From NCBI RefSeq assembly GCF_030717945.1, contig NZ_JAVAIM010000001.1, forward strand, positions 1,797,131 through 1,861,130: a stretch of 64,000 nt of DNA. Direction: 5' to 3'. Shown one piece after another: positions 25,331-35,767 of this stretch (positions are counted from its first letter, which is position 1; every line of letters starts with the position of its first letter). The notes beneath the pieces are model-generated. The model searched no databases, had not been told where the DNA came from, and saw only the letters and a program-made list of their open reading frames with translations. Origin of the DNA: Qipengyuania profundimaris (GTDB lineage: Bacteria; Pseudomonadota; Alphaproteobacteria; Sphingomonadales; Sphingomonadaceae). The position numbers and the translations under genes were made by a program.

Positions 25331-27544
25331 TCATTGCGCGCCCCCCACGGGCGTTGTGAGGGGATCGCGCGCGAACCGCATCGCAACGCGCGTTCCCCCG
25401 CTTTCGAGTGAGGAGAAGGTCATCTCGCCGCCATGTTCCTCGACGATCTTGTTCACGATCGCGAGACCCAGGCCGGTGCCCTTCTCGCGGTTCGTCACAT
25501 AAGGTTCGAGGATCCGATCGCGGTCCTGCGGCAGACCGATGCCATTGTCCTCGATGGCGACGTGAAGAGCGTCGTCATCCTCTTCGACCATAACTACGAT
25601 CTTGCCGCGATAATCCGGCTCTGCATTCTGGGCCTTGGCCTCGGTCGCTTCGTAGGCGTTCTTCAGAATATTAGTAATCGCCTGTCCGAACTGGTGGCGA
25701 TCACACTGAATGCGGATCGGGCCCTCGCTGTCGGTAAGAAGCAAATAATTCACGTCCTGATGTCCGACCTCCTGGAGAAAGAGCGATTGCCGGACGAGAT
25801 CGAGCGCGTCTTCCGTACGGAACACCGGCTTCGGCAACCGCGCGAAGCTGGAGAATTCGTCGACCATCTTGCGCAGGCCGCCAACCTGCCGGACGATGGT
25901 GCTGGTTAGCTCGTCAAACAGCTCGCCATCCTCATGGATTTGCTTGCGATACCGGCGCTTCAGGCGTTCGGTGGCCAGCTGGATCGGTGTCAATGGGTTC
26001 TTGATCTCGTGTGCAATCCGGCGCGCGACATCGGACCACGCAGCCTGCCTCTGGTCGAGCAATTGCCGGGTGATGTCTTCGAAGGTGATAACATACCCTT
26101 CGGCCTCCTCGCCGATCTTCACCGCGAGCGTGAGCAGTTCACCTCGACGAGAATGGCTGACTACGCCCTGGGCAAGGCCTGCCTCGACCATGACTGCGAT
26201 TTGGGGAGCCAGCTGACGTAATGTGGCGGGGCGCGGTTGGCCTACCGCGTCTTCCATCAGCATGGCCTGCGCCGGAGCGTTCATGAGTAAGACGTTCATG
26301 TTGCGGTCAATGGAGATGACGCCCGCACTCACGGACTCCAGCACCGCTTCGATAAAGCTGCGCCGCTCTTCAAGTTCATCGTTGGCGGCGAGCAAGGCAT
26401 CGGTCTGCTTTTCCAGCTGCGCCGTCATCCGGTTAAACGCGCGATTGAGCAGGCCGATCTCGTCGGCTCCGGTACGGCCCTCGACGCGCAGTGCGAAGTT
26501 TCCGGCGCCGACTTTGCGAGCGGCTGCTATGAGGTCGGTGAGCGGTTCGACCTGCCTGTCGGCGAAACGCAGCGCGAACCAGACCGCCAGCCCGACCAAC
26601 GCGAGACTGACGAAGAAAAGCGCAAGGTTAAATCTCAGCTGGAGAGCTCGCGCGCGCCGGGTGAGTTCGTCATAGGCAGTCGAGATGGACCGGGCGCTTT
26701 CCCAGCTCCTGAAGCTAGTCGCTTCGGCATTCCGCGCAGTGTAGAGGTAGATACCGGCTTGCCGATCGATCGGAGCCACTGCCTCGATCCTCTCCGGCGT
26801 GCCGCGCACGACGACCTGTTCCCCACGGCGAATGTCGCCAAGTGTTTCCTCGGCGAAGGGTACGGGATTGCTTTCCTCGGATAGGCCATAGGCTACGGCA
26901 GTCCGCATCGAGGAGTCGGGGAGCGCTTGCAGGATTGCGCTTTCGATCACATCGCGCGGTTGCGCCTGGAACTGGTATACGAGAGCGAAATTGGGATCGG
27001 TCACCGGAACCCGCTCGAGGATCGAGCGCATGTCCATCGCCATGGATATCGTCTCGTTGGCAAGATCGAGCTGGTTCTCTTCGTAATAGCTTTCGGCCAA
27101 CTGGTTGGCATTCTCCATGAGACCGCGCGAATTATCGGAGAACCAGAAATCGACCCCGGACTGGAAGAGAAACGCGGCGAAGCCTGCCACCAGCAATGTC
27201 GGGACCGCGGCAATCATGGAGAAGAAGAACACGAGGCGCACATGAAGCCGCGCGGTGCTACCTGCGGCGCGGCGCAGGGCCAGGCGACGTCCGGCCAGAA
27301 CAAGCAAGGCCATTGCGGGAATAAGCGTGCCGATGAGCAGGCCTGCGACTTGCCTGCTGGGTAGAAGCTGCCCGTTTGGCGGGGCCGCGGTGAAAGTCGC
27401 CCACGTACTTGCGACCATGACAAGAAAAGCCACCGCGAAGAAAATCTCGAGATAGCCCACGAGATTGGCCCTGCGTGACGTCACGACGAACCTGCGCCAC
27501 CATCTCGGTGTGGTATTGGGCTGGACTGAAGCGGCGCTCGCCAT
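25331..27544 (-). CDS. ntrY: NtrY sensor histidine kinase
   Basis: A 737-residue membrane kinase. The start at MASAASVQPNTTPRWW is preferred; the frame is open to 27652, but those codons overlap the intergenic inverted repeat and the 5' part of the region near ntrC. Three hydrophobic segments lie in residues 30-130 (VGYLEIFFAVAFLVMVAS, AGLLIGTLIPAMALLVLAG, LVFFFSMIAAVPTLLVAGFA). These are followed by a periplasmic sensor region of about 170 residues, a further membrane segment (LALFFVSLALVGLAVWFAL), a HAMP linker, a PAS domain, and the kinase core with H box [17 protein letters not shown] box and G boxes (VAIEDNGIGLP, KGTGLGLAIV). It senses nitrogen or redox signals in related bacteria. Confidence 0.94.
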   Translation of the reverse strand: MASAASVQPNTTPRWWRRFVVTSRRANLVGYLEIFFAVAFLVMVASTWATFTAAPPNGQLLPSRQVAGLLIGTLIPAMALLVLAGRRLALRRAAGSTARLHVRLVFFFSMIAAVPTLLVAGFAAFLFQSGVDFWFSDNSRGLMENANQLAESYYEENQLDLANETISMAMDMRSILERVPVTDPNFALVYQFQAQPRDVIESAILQALPDSSMRTAVAYGLSEESNPVPFAEETLGDIRRGEQVVVRGTPERIEAVAPIDRQAGIYLYTARNAEATSFRSWESARSISTAYDELTRRARALQLRFNLALFFVSLALVGLAVWFALRFADRQVEPLTDLIAAARKVGAGNFALRVEGRTGADEIGLLNRAFNRMTAQLEKQTDALLAANDELEERRSFIEAVLESVSAGVISIDRNMNVLLMNAPAQAMLMEDAVGQPRPATLRQLAPQIAVMVEAGLAQGVVSHSRRGELLTLAVKIGEEAEGYVITFEDITRQLLDQRQAAWSDVARRIAHEIKNPLTPIQLATERLKRRYRKQIHEDGELFDELTSTIVRQVGGLRKMVDEFSSFARLPKPVFRTEDALDLVRQSLFLQEVGHQDVNYLLLTDSEGPIRIQCDRHQFGQAITNILKNAYEATEAKAQNAEPDYRGKIVVMVEEDDDALHVAIEDNGIGLPQDRDRILEPYVTNREKGTGLGLAIVNKIVEEHGGEMTFSSLESGGTRVAMRFARDPLTTPVGGAQ

Positions 27545-27548
27545 AGTG

Positions 27549-27580
27549 GCAGTCTTACAACAGCGCTGTTGCAGGACTGC
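27549..27580. promoter_or_regulatory. 32-nt near-perfect inverted repeat between ntrC and ntrY
   Basis: The two 16-base halves pair at 15 positions (one a G-T wobble), leaving a single A-C mismatch; the centre CAACAGCGCTGTTG is a perfect 14-bp palindrome. It ends 4 bases upstream of the ntrY start codon on the minus strand. It could form an RNA hairpin that attenuates or masks ntrY translation, or act as a DNA operator. No U-tract follows, so a simple rho-independent terminator is unlikely. Confidence 0.6.
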
Positions 27581-27605
27581 AAGTACAAATTCGACAAAGC
27601 GGCGG

Positions 27606-29018
<1,413 letters not shown>

Positions 29019-29027
29019 TATGTCCCC

Positions 29028-30089
29028 CTAACCCGCCACCGGCAGGTTTATGCGAAAATGGGTAAGTCCATTGCGCTCGTCGCGCTCGTGGCCGATGCGC
29101 CCGCCCATATCGCGCACGAGTTTCCGCACGAGTGCGAGGCCCAGACCCTGTCCCTGTGGTTTGCTGGAAACGAACGGTTCGAACACATGATCACGGATTG
29201 CCTCGTCAATGCCTGCGCCTGCATCGGTGACTGTAATCTCGATAGGCAACCGGGTAGCTTTCCCAAGCCGGATCGCGCTGAAGACCAATCCACTGACGAA
29301 CCGCGTGCGCACGGTGACCTGCGGAGCGTCCAGTTTGGCGCTCGCATCGCAGGCATTGGCGATGAGATTGATTAGTACCTGTTCAAGCGCAGCCTGGTCG
29401 GCCGCGACCGGAGGCAGCGACGGATCGAATTCCTCGATAAGTTCACAGCCTTCGATGCGACCCGCACGAACCGTTGCCATCGCATTGCGGATAGCCTCGT
29501 GCAGGTTGCAATCACCGACCACGGTGACGGGCTTGCTACCGAGTTGCTGCATGCGATCGATCAGTTCCGCAATGCGGTCCACTTCGCCGAGGATCATGCG
29601 GGCGAGCGGCTTGTCCCTCCCTTCGACCCGCCGCGCCAGCAGCTGGCTGGCACCGCGAATGGCGGACAGCGGATTCTTGATTTCATGGGCCAGCACAGCC
29701 GGAGCGCGGAGCTCCATGCGCTCGTCGTCTGCAGCGCCCGTGTCGCCCTGCCCAACATCGGAAAGCGTCAGCACACGCCAGCCCGGATGATTGTGTAGCG
29801 GAGAGCTGGTCAGATTGATCCGCCGGTCGCGGTATTTTGTGGCGAAGGACACGCCGCGAGCAATCATCTGGACATCGGACCGGTCGAGGCTCGACCGTAC
29901 GCGATGGTCGGCAAGGTCCACTACGTCGGTCAGCCGCTTGCCAATGAGGCGCTGCGCGCTGGAATCGAGCATATCTTCCGCTGCGGCATTCGCCTCCACG
30001 ATCATGCCGTCGGCATCGATCAACAGTACGGCAAAGATGAGGCCTGCAATTTGCGCCGCTGCGTCGGGAGCGGACGATGCTCCGCTCAC
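29028..30089 (-). CDS. ntrB: NtrB nitrogen regulation sensor kinase/phosphatase
   Basis: A 353-residue soluble histidine kinase. A PAS domain occupies about residues 15-115 ([20 protein letters not shown]), then the dimerisation and H box [18 protein letters not shown] near residue 130 and the ATP-binding domain with N box ([12 protein letters not shown]), G1 ([11 protein letters not shown]) and G2 ([14 protein letters not shown]). NtrB phosphorylates or dephosphorylates NtrC under PII control. No transmembrane segment is seen. The start is GTG (30089) and overlaps the dusB stop by 4 bases (GTGA). Confidence 0.96.
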   Translation of the reverse strand: MSGASSAPDAAAQIAGLIFAVLLIDADGMIVEANAAAEDMLDSSAQRLIGKRLTDVVDLADHRVRSSLDRSDVQMIARGVSFATKYRDRRINLTSSPLHNHPGWRVLTLSDVGQGDTGAADDERMELRAPAVLAHEIKNPLSAIRGASQLLARRVEGRDKPLARMILGEVDRIAELIDRMQQLGSKPVTVVGDCNLHEAIRNAMATVRAGRIEGCELIEEFDPSLPPVAADQAALEQVLINLIANACDASAKLDAPQVTVRTRFVSGLVFSAIRLGKATRLPIEITVTDAGAGIDEAIRDHVFEPFVSSKPQGQGLGLALVRKLVRDMGGRIGHERDERNGLTHFRINLPVAG

Positions 30090-31105
30090 GCCGCCTGCTG
30101 CCGGCGGAACGGTTCGTAGAAGCGCTCGAGTTCGCCAAGCACCTGCGCGGGATCATCGACGAAGTTCACGTGATTTCTGAACTCCGCCGAACCGCGCAAA
30201 CCTTTCGTGTACCAGCCAAGATGCTTGCGGGCGATCTTCACGCCGGTCGCCGGGGTGTAATGGTCGAGCATCATCCGGTAGTGTTCTGTCACCACGGCGT
30301 ATTGCTCGTCCATGTCCGGATCGGCAAGAATTTCGCCGGTGCGCCACCAGTGCATGACCTGCGACAGCAGCCAGGGTTTCCCGTAAGCGCCGCGCCCGAT
30401 CATCAGCCCGTCCGCGCCGGACTGTTCGAGCGCTTTAGCCGCATCATCGATCCCGCAGATGTCGCCATTGACGATCACCGGGATCTCGACCGCTTCCTTG
30501 ACCTTGCGCACGAAGGCCCAGTCGGCGCTGCCCTTGTACATCTGGTTGCGCGTGCGGCCGTGGACGGTGATCATCTTGACGCCGAGGTCTTGCGCGATCT
30601 TCGCCAGTTCCGGCGCATTGAGGTCGGAATGATCCCAACCCATTCGCATCTTCACTGTTACCGGGACGTCGACCGCCTCGACCGTCGCTTTCATCAGCCG
30701 CGTGGCCAGTTCGACCTCGCGCATGAGCGCCGAGCCGGCCAGTTGGCCGACGACCTTGCGCACCGGGCAGCCGAAATTGATGTCGATGATCGCCGCGCCA
30801 TTGCCTTCCTGCAATTTCGCAGCCTCGGCCATGCTGTATGGATCGCAGCCGACCAGCTGCATCGACACCGGTTCCTCGATCGGGTCCCATTCGGCCTTCT
30901 GCACGCTGATGCGCGTCTCGCGGATTGCGGCCTCGCTGGCAATCATCTCGGTCACGTTGAGGCCGGAGCCGTAGCGGCGCACGAGCCTGCGGAACGGCAA
31001 ATCCGTCACTCCCGTCATCGGCGCCAGAACCACAGGCGTGTCGATGGCTACCGGGCCGACGTGGATCGGTTTCGGCGGGACGGGAGGAAGGGGATGTGCG
31101 CTCAT
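30086..31105 (-). CDS. dusB: tRNA-dihydrouridine synthase DusB (NifR3)
   Basis: A 339-residue FMN-dependent TIM-barrel enzyme that reduces uridine to dihydrouridine in the tRNA D-loop. Motifs: [20 protein letters not shown] near the N-terminus, the active-site Cys in [14 protein letters not shown] near residue 110, the [12 protein letters not shown]-contact region, and [11 protein letters not shown] followed by [12 protein letters not shown] near the C-terminal barrel. It is the first gene of the nifR3-ntrB-ntrC-ntrY-ntrX unit. It is divergent from ispDF, 76 bases away. Confidence 0.95.
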   Translation of the reverse strand: MSAHPLPPVPPKPIHVGPVAIDTPVVLAPMTGVTDLPFRRLVRRYGSGLNVTEMIASEAAIRETRISVQKAEWDPIEEPVSMQLVGCDPYSMAEAAKLQEGNGAAIIDINFGCPVRKVVGQLAGSALMREVELATRLMKATVEAVDVPVTVKMRMGWDHSDLNAPELAKIAQDLGVKMITVHGRTRNQMYKGSADWAFVRKVKEAVEIPVIVNGDICGIDDAAKALEQSGADGLMIGRGAYGKPWLLSQVMHWWRTGEILADPDMDEQYAVVTEHYRMMLDHYTPATGVKIARKHLGWYTKGLRGSAEFRNHVNFVDDPAQVLGELERFYEPFRRQQAA

Positions 31106-31181
31106 GCTGGAGTGTGCCTAAATATTGGGCAGCCACATAGTGCGTTGCAGCACAAACGGCAAGCCGCTAGCGGGCGAGGGC

Positions 31182-32324
31182 ATGAGCGAAGCGCCCGCCC
31201 TCCCCCCGTTCGCCGCAATCGTGGTCGCTGCGGGGAAAGGCCTGCGTGCGGGACAGCCGCTGCCCAAGCAATTCGCGCGGTGGAGAGGCAAGGCGGTCGT
31301 CAGGCATTCGGTCGAGAGCCTGCTGGATGCCGGAGCAAGCCCGCTGGTCGTCGTGGTGCCGGAGAACGCCGAGGACGCGGTGGAAGGGGCACTCGCGGGC
31401 CTGTCCGGATACGAGGTCGTCACGGGCGGCGACACCCGCCAGCAGTCCGTGGCGAAAGGTCTGGAAGCCGTCGAGAGCGCGGATCGTGTGCTTGTCCACG
31501 ACGCCGCCCGCCCCGACCTCCCCCGCGCCGTCATCGAACGGGTTCTGGCTGCACTTAGCGACTCACCAAGTGCCGTCCCGGTTCTTCCCATCACAGACAG
31601 CCTCGCCTTGGACGAAGGAGGCGTGATGGCCGGGACCGCTCCACGCGAGCAACTTCGCCGGGTCCAGACGCCACAAGCCTTTCGTTTCGACGATATTCTC
31701 GCCGCGCACCGGGCATGGACGGGCGACCCCGTGGCCGGCGACGACGCCCAGGTTTTGCGCGCGGCAGGCGGTACCGTCGCGCTCGTGCCCGGCGACGAGC
31801 GTCTCGCCAAACTGACCTATGCGGAGGATTTCGTGAGCGAGCAGCCAAGCATACGCACGGGGATGGGCTTTGACGTGCACAAACTCGCGGCTGGAGAGGA
31901 GTTATGGCTCGCCGGCGTCAAAATCGAGCACGAAAAAGGACTGGTAGGCCACAGCGATGCCGATGTCGCGCTGCATGCGGTCGTGGACGCGGTACTCGGT
32001 GCCATCGGAGATGGTGATATCGGCACGCACTTTCCGCCGAGCGACCCGCAGTGGAAAGGAGCGAGCAGCGATCGCTTCCTCGCCCACGCGGCAAAATTGA
32101 TGAGCGAAGCCGGTTACAGCGTCGGCAATATCGACCTTACCATCATCTGCGAAGCGCCCAAGATTGGCCCGCACCGGCCCGCCATGCGCCAGCGTATTGC
32201 CGACTTGCTGGGCGTTGACATCGGTCGCATATCGGTGAAGGCGACCACCACCGAGCGGCTGGGTCTCACCGGCCGCGGCGAAGGCATTGCCGCCCAGGCG
32301 ATTGCCACAGTGATCCGCTGCTGA
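31182..32324 (+). CDS. ispDF: Bifunctional IspD/IspF enzyme of the MEP isoprenoid pathway
   Basis: A 380-residue fusion of 2-C-methyl-D-erythritol 4-phosphate cytidylyltransferase (IspD, about 1-223) and 2-C-methyl-D-erythritol 2,4-cyclodiphosphate synthase (IspF, about 224-380). IspD shows the nucleotide-binding AAGKGLRAGQPLPKQ motif and HDAARPDLP; IspF begins at TGMGFDVHKL with metal ligands Asp and His and continues with GHSDADVALHAVVDAVLGA. The ATG at 31182 is used; TTG at 31125 extends the frame without conserved sequence. Fusion of these two non-consecutive steps (IspE lies between them) is common in alphaproteobacteria. Confidence 0.96.
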   Translation: MSEAPALPPFAAIVVAAGKGLRAGQPLPKQFARWRGKAVVRHSVESLLDAGASPLVVVVPENAEDAVEGALAGLSGYEVVTGGDTRQQSVAKGLEAVESADRVLVHDAARPDLPRAVIERVLAALSDSPSAVPVLPITDSLALDEGGVMAGTAPREQLRRVQTPQAFRFDDILAAHRAWTGDPVAGDDAQVLRAAGGTVALVPGDERLAKLTYAEDFVSEQPSIRTGMGFDVHKLAAGEELWLAGVKIEHEKGLVGHSDADVALHAVVDAVLGAIGDGDIGTHFPPSDPQWKGASSDRFLAHAAKLMSEAGYSVGNIDLTIICEAPKIGPHRPAMRQRIADLLGVDIGRISVKATTTERLGLTGRGEGIAAQAIATVIRC

Positions 32325-32334
32325 CGGAGGCAAT

Positions 32335-32838
32335 ATGGAGCACGGCGCTCTCCTGCCCGAGGACATCGACGAACTTGCCCGGCGAGTGGTCGAGGAAAAC
32401 CGCGCGAGCGGCCGCAAAGTCGTGCTCGCGGAAAGTTGCACCGGCGGGCTGGTCGCGGCAGCGCTGACCGAAATCCCCGGCTCCTCCGCCGTGCTCGATC
32501 GCGGTTTCGTGACCTATTCCAACGAGGCCAAGATGGAGAGCCTCGGCGTGCCGCTCGACATCATCGAAACCTTCGGAGCCGTCTCGATTGCCTGCGTCTG
32601 GGCGATGGCAAAGGGTGCGCTACAGAACAGCGGCGCCGACGTGGCTGTTGCGATCAGCGGCGTTGCCGGCCCCGATGGCGGCACGACTCTCAAGCCTGTC
32701 GGAACGGTGGTGTTCGCACGGGTGGTTCGGGGTCAGGAGGGCGAACCCGACGGTGAGCTCAAGCGCTTCGAACCGACCTCACGCGCGGATATCCGCCATC
32801 AGGCGACGGTCTGCGCGCTCGAACTGCTGTTGCCGTAG
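32335..32838 (+). CDS. CinA-family nicotinamide-nucleotide amidohydrolase (PncC-like)
   Basis: A 167-residue protein covering only the C-terminal CinA/PncC amidase domain. Motifs KVVLAESCTGGLVAAALTE (active-site Ser and the ESCTGG signature), SNEAKMESLGV and ISGVAGPDGGTTLKPVGTV are clear. PncC converts nicotinamide mononucleotide to nicotinate mononucleotide, recycling NAD after DNA ligase use. It starts 10 bases after ispDF and its last 40 bases overlap the convergent RatA/COQ10 gene. Confidence 0.93.
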   Translation: MEHGALLPEDIDELARRVVEENRASGRKVVLAESCTGGLVAAALTEIPGSSAVLDRGFVTYSNEAKMESLGVPLDIIETFGAVSIACVWAMAKGALQNSGADVAVAISGVAGPDGGTTLKPVGTVVFARVVRGQEGEPDGELKRFEPTSRADIRHQATVCALELLLP

Positions 32839-33257
32839 AGCGCGTCGGCGCGCGCCTCGAATGCGCCCATCATCTTGCGGAATGCGCGATCGAAATATTG
32901 GCCGGCCAGCGCCTCGAACACCGCGTTGCGGAATTCGAAATCGACGCAAAAATCGACCTCGCAGCCGCTTGGTGCCGGGGTGAACGTCCAGTTGTTGTCG
33001 AGGTCTTTCAGAGGACCGTCCACGTAGAACACCTCAATATGCTCGGGCCGGCGCTTTTCGACGCGGGACGTGAAGCGCTCGCGGATCGCCTTGAAGCCGA
33101 CCAGCATGTCGGCCACCATTTCGGTCTCGCTGTCCGAGCGGACCCGGGTGGCAATGACCCAGGGTAGAAATTCCGCGTAGCGTCCGACATCTGCAACCAG
33201 ATCGAACATCTGCTCGCAAGTATAGGGAAGGAAGCGTTTTTCTCGGATACCGGGCAT
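32799..33257 (-). CDS. SRPBCC protein of the RatA/COQ10 family
   Basis: A 152-residue START/SRPBCC-fold protein. The N-terminal RFLPYTCEQMFDLVADV and FLPWVIATRVRSDSET match the COQ10/RatA pattern, and DFEFRNAVFEALAGQYFDRA forms the C-terminal amphipathic helix region. COQ10 homologues bind ubiquinone and help it reach respiratory complexes; the E. coli relative RatA has been associated with 50S binding. The lipid-binding role is more likely here from the motif set. It starts directly at the lipA stop (TGATG) and overlaps the CinA gene tail-to-tail by 40 bases. Confidence 0.88.
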   Translation of the reverse strand: MPGIREKRFLPYTCEQMFDLVADVGRYAEFLPWVIATRVRSDSETEMVADMLVGFKAIRERFTSRVEKRRPEHIEVFYVDGPLKDLDNNWTFTPAPSGCEVDFCVDFEFRNAVFEALAGQYFDRAFRKMMGAFEARADALYGNSSSSAQTVA

Positions 33258-34210
33258 CAGCCGGCCTGCTTCACCAGCTTCGCCTCGCGCGCCGCGCGCA
33301 TCTGCGCGAAATCGTCGCCCGCGTGATAGCTGGAACGCGTCAGGGGGCTCGATGCGACCTGCAGAAAGCCCTTGGCGCGGGCGATCGAGCCATAGGCAGC
33401 GAACTGCTTCGGGGTAACGAACTCCTCGACCTGCGCATGCTTCGGCGTCGGCTGGAGGTACTGGCCCATGGTAATGAAATCGATGTCGGCACTGCGCATG
33501 TCGTCCATCACCTGATGGACTTCGAGCCGCCCTTCCCCGAGCCCCAGCATGATGCCGGACTTGGTGAAGATGAGCGGATTGTGGACCTTCACTTCTTCCA
33601 GCAGACGGAGCGAGGCATAATAGCGCGCACCCGGACGGATCGTCGGATAAAGACGCGGCACCGTTTCGAGGTTGTGGTTGAAAACGTCGGGCCCTGCCTC
33701 GCAGATTTCCGCGATGGACTGCTTCATCCGGCCCTTGAAGTCGGGTGTCAGGATCTCAATGGTCGTGTCCGGCGTCTCGCGGCGCAATGCGTTGATCACC
33801 TTTACGAACTGCCCTGCCCCACGGTCAGGAAGGTCGTCGCGATCGACGCTGGTGATGACGATATGCTCGAGGCCCATCGCTGCCGCAGCGGTCGCAGTAT
33901 GCTCGGGTTCGAGCGGATCGACCGGCATCGGCATACCGGTCTTGATGTTGCAGAACCGGCAGGCGCGCGTGCAGGTATCGCCGAGGATCATCACCGTAGC
34001 GTGCTTCTTGGTCCAGCACTCCCCGATGTTGGGACAGGCGGCCTCTTCGCACACCGTGTGCAGGTTCAGTTCGCGCATCAGCTTGCGCGTTTCGTGATAG
34101 CCCTTGCTGACCGGCGCCTTGACGCGAATCCAGTCGGGCTTGCGCTGGCGGGCCGGGCGTTCGCCTTCGGGCTGGGGAACTGTGGAAAGATCGTTCATGT
34201 CGCGGCCCAT
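33257..34210 (-). CDS. lipA: Lipoyl synthase
   Basis: A 317-residue radical SAM enzyme that inserts two sulfurs into octanoyl groups on E2 and H-proteins. Both clusters are visible: auxiliary cluster [12 protein letters not shown] and radical SAM C-x3-C-x2-C in [13 protein letters not shown]. The C-terminal [12 protein letters not shown] contains the RSSY motif that gives a Ser ligand to the auxiliary cluster. The start at 34210 is supported by a CAGGAG ribosome binding site 5 bases upstream; Met at 34198 is an alternative. Its products are lipoylated E2 (5251-6591) and E1 beta (46685-48070) in this window. It is followed by the COQ10/RatA gene. Confidence 0.97.
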   Translation of the reverse strand: MGRDMNDLSTVPQPEGERPARQRKPDWIRVKAPVSKGYHETRKLMRELNLHTVCEEAACPNIGECWTKKHATVMILGDTCTRACRFCNIKTGMPMPVDPLEPEHTATAAAAMGLEHIVITSVDRDDLPDRGAGQFVKVINALRRETPDTTIEILTPDFKGRMKQSIAEICEAGPDVFNHNLETVPRLYPTIRPGARYYASLRLLEEVKVHNPLIFTKSGIMLGLGEGRLEVHQVMDDMRSADIDFITMGQYLQPTPKHAQVEEFVTPKQFAAYGSIARAKGFLQVASSPLTRSSYHAGDDFAQMRAAREAKLVKQAG

Positions 34211-34282
34211 TTAGGCTCCTGCCCCGCCTCTCGCAAGCCGCGCCTCTTGCCATCCATTCGAATTCGTTGCAGCGGAGCAGGC

Positions 34283-34921
34283 ATGAAGACGTTCGACGAG
34301 ATGATCGAGGGCTACGCCCGTTTCCGTGCCGGCGACTGGAAAAGGCAGCACGAACGCTGGAGCCAGCTAGCGGAGGGCCAGTCCCCCCAGGTGATGGTGA
34401 TCTCCTGTTCGGACAGCCGGGTCGACCCTGCGCAAATCCTAGATGTGGACCCTGGCGAGATCTTCGTAGTCCGCAATGTCGCCGCGCTGGTGCCGCCTTA
34501 TGAGACGACGCCCGGCCGCCACGGCGTCTCGGCAGCTCTCGAATTTGCAGTCCAGTTCCTCAAGGTGCGCGAAGTCGTCGTGATGGGCCACGGCATGTGC
34601 GGTGGGTGCCAAGCGGCGCTGACGCAAGACCTTCACGGCAACGACATCGGCGAAGGCGGCTTCGTGGCGCACTGGATCGACATGCTTGACGAGGTCCGCG
34701 AGCCGATCGCTGCAGAGCACGGCACGAAGGGTCGCACTGCGGAGCGGGAGATGGAGCTTGCCGCGGTCAAGGTAAGTCTCGAAAACCTTCGCACCTTCCC
34801 CTATGTCGAGGCTAAGGAAGCGGCGGGCGACCTCAAGCTGCGCGGCGCCTATTTCGCAATCTCGGACGGGGTCCTTCACCTGCTCGACGAGAACTCCGGG
34901 GAATTCTCGCCCGCACAGTAA
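34283..34921 (+). CDS. Beta-class carbonic anhydrase
   Basis: A 212-residue zinc enzyme for CO2/bicarbonate interconversion. Zn ligands and the active-site dyad are seen in ISCSDSRVDPAQIL (Cys and the Asp-Arg pair, C-x-D-x-R) near residue 42 and VVMGHGMCGGCQAALTQ (His and Cys, H-x-x-C) near residue 106. The start at MKTFDEMIEGYARFRAGDW is chosen on homology; the same frame remains open far upstream across the lipA region without being coding. It is divergent from lipA with 72 bases between them. Confidence 0.95.
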   Translation: MKTFDEMIEGYARFRAGDWKRQHERWSQLAEGQSPQVMVISCSDSRVDPAQILDVDPGEIFVVRNVAALVPPYETTPGRHGVSAALEFAVQFLKVREVVVMGHGMCGGCQAALTQDLHGNDIGEGGFVAHWIDMLDEVREPIAAEHGTKGRTAEREMELAAVKVSLENLRTFPYVEAKEAAGDLKLRGAYFAISDGVLHLLDENSGEFSPAQ

Positions 34922-34960
34922 GCTCTTGAGTTCGGGCAGGCTGCACGCCATTGGCTGCGC

Positions 34961-35686
34961 ATGGCCGACAAAGACCTCAAGAACATCGCCCTGTTGATCG
35001 ATGCGGACAACACAACGCCCAAGGGGATCGACCCGGTCCTGACCGTCATGGCTGAACTTGGGCAAGTCAACATCAAGCGGGCATATGGCAATTTTGCGAA
35101 GAACAATCTCTCCAAATGGGGAGAGATTACCCACAAGTACGGCATCCAGCCACAGCAGCAATTCGATCTCACTGCCGGCAAAAACGCTACCGATATGGCG
35201 ATGACAATCGATGCCATCGATCTGCTATATCAGGGCAAGGTCGATGGCTTCGGCATCATGAGTTCGGACAGCGACTTCACCCCGCTCGTCACGCGGCTGC
35301 GGCAGGATGGGCTCGTCGTCTACGGCTTCGGCAGCACGAGTAAGACACCCGCAGCCTTCAAGAGCGCCTGCACGCGCTTCATCGACATCGATGCGCTCAT
35401 CAAGGGCGCGTCGGATGAGGCGGATGCCCCGAAATCCAGCGGCGCCAAAGGGAAGGCCGGGATCGACGACGAGTTGGTCGAACTGCTTGGAACGGCGTGG
35501 AAGGCAGCGCACCGCGATGACGATGGCTTCGCGCAGATGGGTGAGGTCGGGCAGATCGCGGGCAACCGCTCCAGCTTCGACGTGCGCAACTACGGCTTCA
35601 AGCGGCTCTCTGACCTGTTCGAGGCGATAGAGCAGTTCAAGATCGAGCGGCGCGACAACACCATGTGGGTCAAACGCCTCCGCTGA
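34961..35686 (+). CDS. NYN-domain ribonuclease-like protein with OST-HTH/LOTUS-like tail
   Basis: A 241-residue protein with an N-terminal NYN (PIN-like) domain, residues about 6-145. Acidic residues expected at the catalytic site are in IALLIDADNTTPKG, ATDMAMTIDAID and IMSSDSDFTPLV. PIN/NYN domains are metal-dependent endoribonucleases. The C-terminal 65-70 residues (LVELLGTAWKAAHRDDDGF to FDVRNYGFKRLSDLFEAI) match the pattern of an OST-HTH/LOTUS domain, a winged helix that binds RNA. Function is unassigned; a role in RNA processing is inferred. Confidence 0.86.
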   Translation: MADKDLKNIALLIDADNTTPKGIDPVLTVMAELGQVNIKRAYGNFAKNNLSKWGEITHKYGIQPQQQFDLTAGKNATDMAMTIDAIDLLYQGKVDGFGIMSSDSDFTPLVTRLRQDGLVVYGFGSTSKTPAAFKSACTRFIDIDALIKGASDEADAPKSSGAKGKAGIDDELVELLGTAWKAAHRDDDGFAQMGEVGQIAGNRSSFDVRNYGFKRLSDLFEAIEQFKIERRDNTMWVKRLR

Positions 35687-35714
35687 GTACAATCGTCACT
35701 AGCAACAAACGAAA

Positions 35715-35746
35715 AGGGCGCGAACTCCATCAGGAATTCGCGCCCT
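35715..35746. terminator. Bidirectional hairpin terminator between convergent genes
   Basis: A 10-bp perfect stem (AGGGCGCGAA / TTCGCGCCCT) closes a 12-base loop. A run of A precedes it (GAAAA) and a weak T-rich segment follows (CTTATCT), so it could terminate both the NYN gene from the left and the TPR gene from the right. Confidence 0.82.
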
Positions 35747-35767
35747 CTTATCTAGAGTAGGTTGGGA

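Noticed and set aside
33323-34282. Upstream extension of the carbonic anhydrase frame across lipA.
   Set aside because: It runs opposite lipA; the conserved carbonic anhydrase N-terminus starts at 34283.
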